NCBI RefSeq assembly: GCF_000485595.1
Contig: NW_014577633.1
Location: forward strand, 144,784 to 169,492
Reading direction: 5' to 3'
DNA from: Priapulus caudatus
Lineage: Eukaryota > Priapulida > Priapulimorpha > Priapulimorphida > Priapulidae
Length of the DNA: 24,709 bases
Shown piece after piece: positions 18,491 through 24,709 of the stretch; positions within the stretch are counted from its first letter, which is position 1; each line of letters begins with the position of its first letter. A model generated the notes under the pieces. The model saw nothing but the letters and a program-made list of their open reading frames with translations. It was not told where the DNA came from and made no database searches. A program made the translations under genes and the position numbers.

Positions 18491-18682
18491 TTGGGCCAAC
18501 TACTATATTACGCCAATCGCCAATACTCACGAATACCTCCCGTTAGACGTTCTAATAAGATGCCTATCTTGTGATTTAGCGTATCCTCTGTACTAATGTG
18601 ACGCGGTCATTAGTGAAGCTATAAACATTGCACTAATTCAATAGTGGTGATAATCAAAAAATGATATGGCATTACTCGCTAG

Positions 18683-18846
18683 GATTACGGCCAGATGACG
18701 AGATTCCCGTGGATGAGAATGGACGAAGACTGACCATCGTTAATATGGCAAACCGCCCGAAACAAAGGCGGCAAACGATAGTTAACTACGAGGAAGCATT
18801 GGTAAAGCGACTACAGATGATCAAAACGGGCGAGCTTGACTTAACG
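18683..18846 (+). CDS. CHS: Chitin synthase exon e11 (C-terminal cytoplasmic)
   Basis: The acceptor CTCGCTAG before 18683 gives GA, which completes the glycine begun by the last G of e10. The donor TTAACG|GTAAGT (strong) follows 18846, phase 0. The peptide reads GLRPDDEIPVDENGRRLTIV, then NMANRPKQRRQTIVNYEEAL and VKRLQMIKTGELDLT. It is charged, without membrane segments, and has a basic PKQRRQT patch. Assignment rests on exact phase fit with e10 and e12 and on position. The C-terminal tail is poorly conserved between chitin synthases. This exon exists once in the window and has no frameshift. Confidence 0.82.
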
Positions 18847-19705
18847 GTAAGTTATCCATCACTGGGAGGCGCCACGAGTCATGCATTCCTTCGCCGGTCA
18901 GATTTCAGTGAAAACAGATGAAAAACGAAAAATAATGAACCACGAAATACTTTATAAGGCGATAAGTGACTGTGCCACGGTAGGTAGTACTCGCATTATT
19001 TAACAAAATGTAAACTATCAAAAAGGGAGTTTAGGTGTGAACGTCTTAACTATGTATAGTTAAAATTTAAATTGTTGAATTATTTTCCAATGAATTTATA
19101 TTACTTATATTTATGTAATAATTATATTGTAATGTTTTACATGTTTTACATTCAACACAATACTTATTGTGTGTAATATTAGTAATATTATATAAGTGTA
19201 ATATAGTGTCAACTAATAGTTCAATTCATATTGCTTCTAAATTAGATAATTTGTGTTTTTATCTTGTTCAAAAACAAGATTATCGACTATGAGTTTAATA
19301 ATAATAGGGGAGTTAATAATGATTGCTTTACATGTAAAAATACACATTTTACAAATATGCTTTTCAAAAATCAGATGTTCTTTTTAAATAATCCTCTGTG
19401 CGTTGTCGATAGATAGCTAATTCTTCTTCTTCTTCTTCTTCTTCTTCTTCTTCTTCTTCTTCTTCTTCTTCTTCTTCTTCTTCTTCTTCTTCATCTTCAT
19501 CTTCTTCATCTTTCTTTCTTTCTTTCCTTTCTTCTTCTTCTTCTTCTTGTTTTTCTTTTATCTTATTCTTCTATTTCGTTGCCTTCTTCCTGACATTGAA
19601 GCGTTTCTCCTCGTAAGCGCCATTTCCCATGGCATTGATCGTATAAACCTCAAGTGTTTTACGTCCTCAGTGGTTCTTTTATCTAAGTTCTTCCCGTCTT
19701 TATAG
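18847..19705 (+). other. Intron 11
   Basis: 859 bases, very AT-rich from 19000 to 19380, then a TTC tract, then a CTTTATAG acceptor before e12. No exon or element is recognised. Confidence 0.7.
19421..19556 (+). repeat. (TTC)n microsatellite in intron 11
   Basis: About 135 bases of TTC repeat with a few CAT and TTTC interruptions, 150 bases upstream of the e12 acceptor. It forms a very long pyrimidine tract in the transcript. Confidence 0.95.
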
Positions 19706-19920
19706 GGGCCCAAAGAGAATAAGATTTTCCGTCGCATGACCATGAAACCTGAGGCTTTCGCCGAGTTCAAAAGACGCGTGAGTACCTTGCAGATTTCGTC
19801 TAACGAAACAACGAAGGGGATCATGAGACGGTTCAGCGACGAGAAGACTAACCCCAACCCATACTACGCGGAGATGCGACGCAAAAGCAGCGCGATCGCG
19901 TTCAAACAGCGCGAAGAGAC

Positions 19921-19995
<75 letters not shown>

Positions 19996-20323
19996 CTATG
20001 ACGGCGACGACGGCACTAACGTTCTCGCCAACAATACGAGACGTCGTAGCGACGTGGCAAGAAAGAGGAGCACAGCGTACGGAAATGCCGCCTTCGCTGC
20101 TGTAGACGAAACAGATGAAAGTGCGGTACTAACGAAACATGCTGGCGAGGAGGGATTGGGTTCCGAGACGGTGCAGCAGAACCAGCAACTACACCTCGTT
20201 GCCGACGTTCACCATGACGTGTCGTCGCCATCTATATCAGCTGATCGCGCTGGTCGAAGAAAAAAAAGCGTACGATTTGAAAAGAGATTTTCAGATGTGC
20301 GGCGAAGAAGTAGTTTCACCTAG
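19706..20323 (+). CDS. CHS: Chitin synthase exon e12: C-terminal tail and stop
   Basis: Begins after TATAG in phase 0, continuing e11 (ELDLT) with GPKENKIFRRMTMKPEAFAE, and stays open for 205 codons to TAG at 20321-20323. The tail is hydrophilic. It has basic-serine motifs (RRFSDEK, RRKSSAIAF, RRRSDVARKRS, RKKSVRFEKRFS, RRRSSFT) of the RRxS type that kinases such as PKA favour, and a run of 25 aspartates (19922-19996) between them. GC content is much higher than in the intron. Intact and single copy. The phase fit and single long frame make the assignment to this gene likely. The sequence itself is not a conserved chitin synthase domain. Confidence 0.82.
19922..19996 (+). repeat. (GAC)25 coding repeat, poly-aspartate
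   Basis: Twenty-five Asp codons in a row, all GAC except one GAT near the 3' end, within exon e12. Nearly uniform codon use points to a microsatellite expansion rather than protein-level selection on each residue. Length polymorphism is expected. Confidence 0.95.
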
Positions 20324-23250
20324 AAGTGAATTGGTAATTCCTGTGGATATACTTCATGTATGTGCGTCGCCGGTACGATGAATGATAGTTGAAAATATAA
20401 CGCCCCTGTCTTGCCGTAATACACAGCATATAGATATAAGTGGCACTAAAATCGTGATCATTATTCGAGTCACCAAGATCTCGAAGTAAACACGAAAATA
20501 ATGTGTCCTCGACTTGCGTTTCATACTTTCCATCAGGCACAATTGTTTCCCCGCTTTTTTCTCTAGATGCATTTATCGCCGGCACAATTAGTTTATGTTG
20601 GATATGAGTCAAACGTATATCTTATATAACATCAGCAGCTTAAAAACAAAATTATCCCGGAGAATCAAAAATCATTCATTCTTACATCTATATGATTTAG
20701 TTTGTATAAACGTGACCAAAATACATACATCTATATATATCTACTAGATATATTGTGTTGATTTATCGGTAAAATTTCAGATAAAGCCTGAATTTACGAT
20801 TGCGTTGCATGTTTGCTGATATAGAAAGGCGTGATGCCATGACACATTTATAGCCACGTAATACATAGTCATATAATTACGTTGTATTAGGTGCTATTAT
20901 TAGACATGGTTGAGTTTAACTCTAAGAATGAGGTGCTCCATGTCCGGGCATGCTGACATTATGTTCCGCTGCAGTTAGTTGCTTATTGGTATCAATAGCT
21001 TCTGCTTTCTTTCTTTCTTTCTTTGTCTTTTACTTCTTCTTTTTCAACTTTATCCGGTTCTCATTAATACATTGTCTAGTGTCTGATTAGACCCGTAACG
21101 ATTATTTTATTTTATCTTTTCCTGCATATGTAAATGAAAAAAAGCATACGCAGAAGCGAAAAGATTTTGATGATGAACGTTGCAACCACGATTTGACCTG
21201 GCTGTTAACGTAAACCACCATTTTACCGCTTGATATGAAGTTGCGTACAGTTTTACGTCTGTTTGTTAAATTGTAGATATATATATATATATATATATCA
21301 ATGGGAACTTTTAATGGGGTCGTTTTGTAATATACCTATAAACGGAGAGTGCACATATAGTGTATTCGTAGTAAATCTGTAAAAGTGAACACAAATAAAC
21401 TCTATTAATAATATCTCAATAATAAATGTAAGACAGTAGCTCATTATGTTGTAACATTGATTAAGTAGTCTAGAACATATCTATTTTTATCCTTATAAAT
21501 GAACATGTAAAACATGTAATATATTCATTTGTATTCATTTAATCCAAGCACTTAATGAATTCGTTGGAACAAAATAAATAGACGTTTAGGTTAGTGATGG
21601 AGTCAATTAGGCATGTGATTGTGCGATACATTATTTCTGCATAAATATCATTCTGTGTATAGTGAAACAACTCTATGTTAGTATAATACAGTAATATATA
21701 ACAAACTATTCAGTTATTAGAGCTGTTTCCATATATCTTAATAAAAAAAACTGGATCTAAACCAATAGGCTCTGTGTTATAGATGAGTTCATGATGTGTA
21801 TAGACAGCAAACACCCTGTTATAGTATTTTGCACAGAATCATTAAGCTGGGCGTATCCTAGCATAACACCAAAAGTACACATGTTCCTAGTGCTTTAACG
21901 CAGAAGACGATAGAGTAAACGAATATAGTAGACTTTTCGAATAATATATGCTTTTAGTAACGTCTCCCTATTACGTTATATAGCGTAGAAGCGCGATATA
22001 TCTGATTCTGTATATACAGAACATACCGGATAGAGTATGTTCTCATTCTAAGAGGTAAGAGAACTCTATCATTAACATTTGGGTTTAATGTCAGATTGAT
22101 AGAATCTGTAAATATTATTCACCGCTAATTCTACGCACCTCCATTCATTGGCACTACGCCTATGGCATTCCCTTTAAATAGGACTGCAAAGGGTAATCTA
22201 GGGATTTTTTTAAAATCATTTTAAGATTGGCAAAGCAAACCTACCTATGCATGTGTGGCAGGCAGGCAAAATCGCTCGGGATCACGTTTATTTCAAGATT
22301 TTACCAAGAAAGTATAACTATCGGTACGACGTTTGTAAACGATGTTTTGTACAACGATGTTGGCAAGGCAGTAACGTGTAATGTCGGAATCTTTAACTGT
22401 ATACACGGCGGCAGTCATTCTTACATCTCTAGTTCGTCGAGATTTCACAAATTATGTAACCCATATGTGTTGCCTCGAAATAAAACATTATTCTTGTCGG
22501 ATCAATTATCTAACGCTGGGGGTGGATTCTTGCGGTGGACGTACGCAAAGCGATTTCGGAACGAAATTTCTCATTGGTAATATAGTCATGCAATTCACTG
22601 TTACTGTACTGTTGTTTTATTTTTAAATGCTAACATCCACGTGTGATTCAGTCTGTTATATATGGGGTTTACTGTGATTTATCAGAAATTAGTCACATAT
22701 GAGTCACATAGAGAGGGACCGCTCATAACGAAATAGAGGCGGCCGCGTTGATCATAATTATTGAGCCACTCCGTGGTTTATTTGATAAGATAAAACACCG
22801 ACATAAACATTCTCTCACCTGGCTGCCCCTTTAGGAGGCCTATGACACTAAGATCGCTGTACCAAATGTCCGTGTTACCCATACTCGAAGACATGATATG
22901 TCTATATAGGTCTATATCTCCTATCTATCTTTACCACCATGAGTAGATTGTTAACCACCATAGGCATGTTAAACTGGTGTGACGAACACGAATTTTGTAA
23001 CCTAGTTTAGTTTACCGACTTTACATTTTTTTTACCTAATTTAAACCTACTCTAGAATTCCACAGTAGCGCGCCCCCTAGATCCTTTAGGCAAAATTAAC
23101 GTAAAACATGCTTCGACAGCCACTTTCACACCCATATCGAGGAGGTATGGTAATTTGGCCGCCGACACGCATGCACGAAGCTTACGAGCGCATAGCGAAG
23201 GCATTACATCATGATTCGTGCACGGATGGGATTCACTGTGTAAGAGCATA
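20324..23250. other. 3' flank and intergenic sequence, no gene recognised
   Basis: AT-rich. The first part is presumably the 3' untranslated region. Possible poly(A) signals are AATAAA at 21394-21399 and 21573-21578. None was noticed in the first kilobase after the stop, so the true end of the transcript is uncertain. Simple repeats occur at 21003-21024 (CTTT) and 21277-21298 (TA). Open frames near 22227-22626 lack start context, domain resemblance or splice partners. Confidence 0.6.
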
Positions 23251-23259
23251 CTCATTAAC
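23251..23259 (+). repeat. 9-bp target duplication, left
   Basis: CTCATTAAC, repeated exactly at 23553-23561, immediately outside the inverted repeats of the 293-bp element. Confidence 0.93.
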
Positions 23260-23552
23260 GCTGATAGGGTCTATGTCCCCCAGGGTACTGCCGGAACGTA
23301 CCCTGGGGTAAACTAAATACTACTATCTAATATGCCGGACCGTACCTCGCCTACTCCACTAACGAGTCTACCTACGCCTACTCCCTAACCCTAACCATAA
23401 CCCTAACTCTAACCCTAACTCTAACTCTAACCCTAACCCTAACACTAACCCTAACCATATCAGCTAGATAGTTACCAGGGTACGTTCCGGTATACCGGAC
23501 CGTACCCAGGGTACGTTCCGGCAGTACCCTGGGGGACATAGACCCTATCAGC
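23260..23552. mobile_element. 293-bp Mutator-like MITE with telomere-like core
   Basis: The first 48 bases (23260-23307, starting GCTGATAGGGTCTATG) are the exact reverse complement of the last 48 (23505-23552), and a 9-base direct duplication flanks the element. Nine-base duplications with long inverted repeats are typical of the Mutator superfamily. Within each inverted repeat is a smaller palindrome (CAGGGTAC...GTACCCTG). Just inside, CCGGACCGTACC occurs near both ends (23335 and 23496). The centre is a CCCTAA-type repeat. There is no coding capacity, so it is non-autonomous. The perfect repeats suggest recent insertion. Confidence 0.93.
23383..23457 (-). repeat. Interstitial telomere-like (TTAGGG)n tract inside the element
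   Basis: About twelve CCCTAA units with variants CTCTAA, CACTAA and CCATAA over some 75 bases. TTAGGG on the opposite strand is the telomere repeat of vertebrates and many lophotrochozoans. Because it lies wholly inside a transposon with intact inverted repeats and target duplication, it came with the element and does not mark a chromosome end or fusion. Confidence 0.92.
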
Positions 23553-23561
23553 CTCATTAAC
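23553..23561 (+). repeat. 9-bp target duplication, right
   Basis: CTCATTAAC, identical to 23251-23259. Confidence 0.93.
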
Positions 23562-23944
23562 ACGTACTAGTTTGGATTCGGATCAATTGACGAGGCACGC
23601 AGCAGAGTAAAGGATTTCTGTTTTTAGCTCATTCTGCGTAACTAACTAATTCTAAACTAAACTGCGTAATAACTAACTAACTAACTAATTCTGATTTTGA
23701 TAGGGCGTGTGCGTACCATGAACATGTGCACGCGCATATATGGTGTAATGGTGGAAATGTACGTCTTCCGTACAATCAGCAATCAGAGATGATCCAAAGA
23801 GTCACGTATGGTGTATAAAATATAAAGAGGTTTTATTCTACATACACACATGAGTATAATACGGTACTGGATACATAGCACAGCCTGAAAACTCCAAACT
23901 CTGACTGCCCAACGCACGTTACGTTTCGAGTCACACTCGCGCCC
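23562..23944. other. Intergenic stretch with CTAA-type repeats, no gene seen
   Basis: Contains a degenerate AACTAACTAA tract at about 23638-23692. Nothing else is recognised. Confidence 0.6.
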
Positions 23945-23966
23945 TCTTCTCTCTCTCTCTCTCTCT

Positions 23967-24010
<44 letters not shown>

Positions 24011-24038
24011 CTCTCCTTCTCTCTCTCTCTCTCTCTCA

Positions 24039-24095
<57 letters not shown>
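23945..24095 (+). repeat. (CT)n microsatellite
   Basis: About 150 bases of CT repeat with occasional TTCT and CCTC interruptions. It produces false Arg-Glu repeat frames on the - strand. Confidence 0.95.
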
Positions 24096-24096
<1 letters not shown>

Positions 24097-24709
24097 AGCC
24101 TCCCCTCCCTCTCCCTAGATAGTCCTCTAAAGGAAGATACACCTACTCTCTCAACCCGTGCGGCGATCGCTGTCGGTGGCTCTACCTTCAGCACAACAGC
24201 CGTTCGGAGTATCCGCTGATGGTGAGAACCAGGGCTATTGCCACTCCTGTTCTTGTTTATATTGCTGCTTTTCTTGCGAACGCTAATGACTATTTTACGG
24301 CTGCTGACCTCACTAGAAATCACAATATCTTCATGTACGTCGCGTCGCATGGAAGGACACAGATGTTCGCACGTCTTCGAAATCTGTTTCTATGTCGCGA
24401 ATATACTTTCGCTCGCATCATTTGCATCCCTACATCTCTGCCCAATTAAAAACCTTTTCACCAGTTACAATGGAATATTGTTTGTCGCAGTATATAACCC
24501 ATTACTTATCTCCGCTGTGTATATAGGTAGCAGGATACTTTTATCGTTTGTTAACGTTTAATATAAATAGTATGACAATGAAATTACGCGAGCTTAAGAG
24601 AGTCAATGCCAAAGTTAAACCGATTCTATCTACGTAGTACTGCACAGCCCTTTCTGAAAACAGATTTGTTCTCGGTCATTATTGAACTGAATACCTAGCA
24701 TTGGTTTAT
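24096..24709. other. Unassigned sequence to window end
   Basis: An open frame on the + strand (24238-24561, 107 codons) is rich in Leu, Phe and Ile and looks membrane-like, but it has no recognised motif. An overlapping frame on the same strand (24219-24449) and one on the - strand (24036-24350) are equally open. There is no support for a gene, although part of an exon cannot be excluded. Confidence 0.4.

Larger units (their letters stand above)
17630..18672 (+). repeat. Second copy of the e9-e10 segment (repeats 1385-2406)
   Basis: Counterpart of 1385-2406 in its expected position after e8. It contains more inserted bases than the first copy, several of which break frames. It continues past the end of similarity into e11. 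Confidence 0.92.

Noticed and set aside
23383-23457. Chromosome end or ancient telomere fusion
   Set aside because: The repeats are degenerate, only about 75 bases long, and lie wholly inside a transposon with intact ends and target duplication.
23833-24350. Arg-Glu repeat proteins on the - strand
   Set aside because: They are frames through the (CT)n microsatellite. RERERE frames are a usual by-product of such tracts.

Overview
The window is eukaryotic. Exons are short and bounded by GT/AG, introns are long and AT-rich, simple repeats are abundant, and there are hAT-like, Mutator-like and R2-like mobile elements. The one recognisable host gene is an animal-type chitin synthase (GT2 family). 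An invertebrate is likely. A lophotrochozoan such as a mollusc, brachiopod or annelid is the best guess, because these often carry expanded chitin synthase families, and the (CCCTAA)n tract inside one element fits that group. The species cannot be read from the sequence.

Twelve + strand exon types (called e1 to e12) can be chained by splice phase, leaving doubt only at e7/e8. They run from the GT2 catalytic core through the transmembrane C-terminal half to a stop codon: e1 2494-2707 (ALDGDVDF), e2 3915-4115 (QKFEYAIGHWLQ), e3 (EDRW and QRRRW), e4 to e6 (membrane segments, ending SWGTRE), e7 (cytoplasmic coiled region), e8 (NPDW), e9 (two membrane segments), e10, e11 18683-18846, and e12 19706-20323 (tail with 25 aspartates in a row). 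The exons for the N-terminus are not in the window.

The layout is heavily rearranged. (1) 1 to about 1270 is a divergent chitin synthase copy on the - strand (intron 6 to intron 8). (2) 1385-2406 holds a + strand copy of e9 and e10 only. It breaks off at a (TGCG)n tract and is followed at once by e1 and e2 of another gene unit. (3) A segment of about 6.1-6.2 kb holding e3 to e8 occurs twice in tandem: copy A 4931-11060 and copy B 11061-17255. The junction lies inside e8. (4) Copy B runs on into full e8, second copies of e9 and e10, then the unique e11 and e12. Each duplicated exon is clean, or clearly better, in at least one copy, but no copy is clean throughout. Most differences are one-base indels. 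Sequence error in a falsely or truly duplicated region is therefore a serious alternative to real pseudogene formation.

Introns carry mobile elements. A 237-bp palindromic element with internal tandem repeats lies in intron 2. A hAT-type MITE of about 450 bp with an 8-bp target duplication lies just before e3, in both copies. A degenerate antisense R2-like retrotransposon (reverse transcriptase, CCHC finger and endonuclease-like region) lies in intron 3, in both copies.

Downstream of the gene (20324-24709) no gene is recognised. This part holds simple repeats and one well-defined 293-bp element. That element has 48-bp perfect terminal inverted repeats, a 9-bp target duplication and a core of telomere-like CCCTAA repeats.
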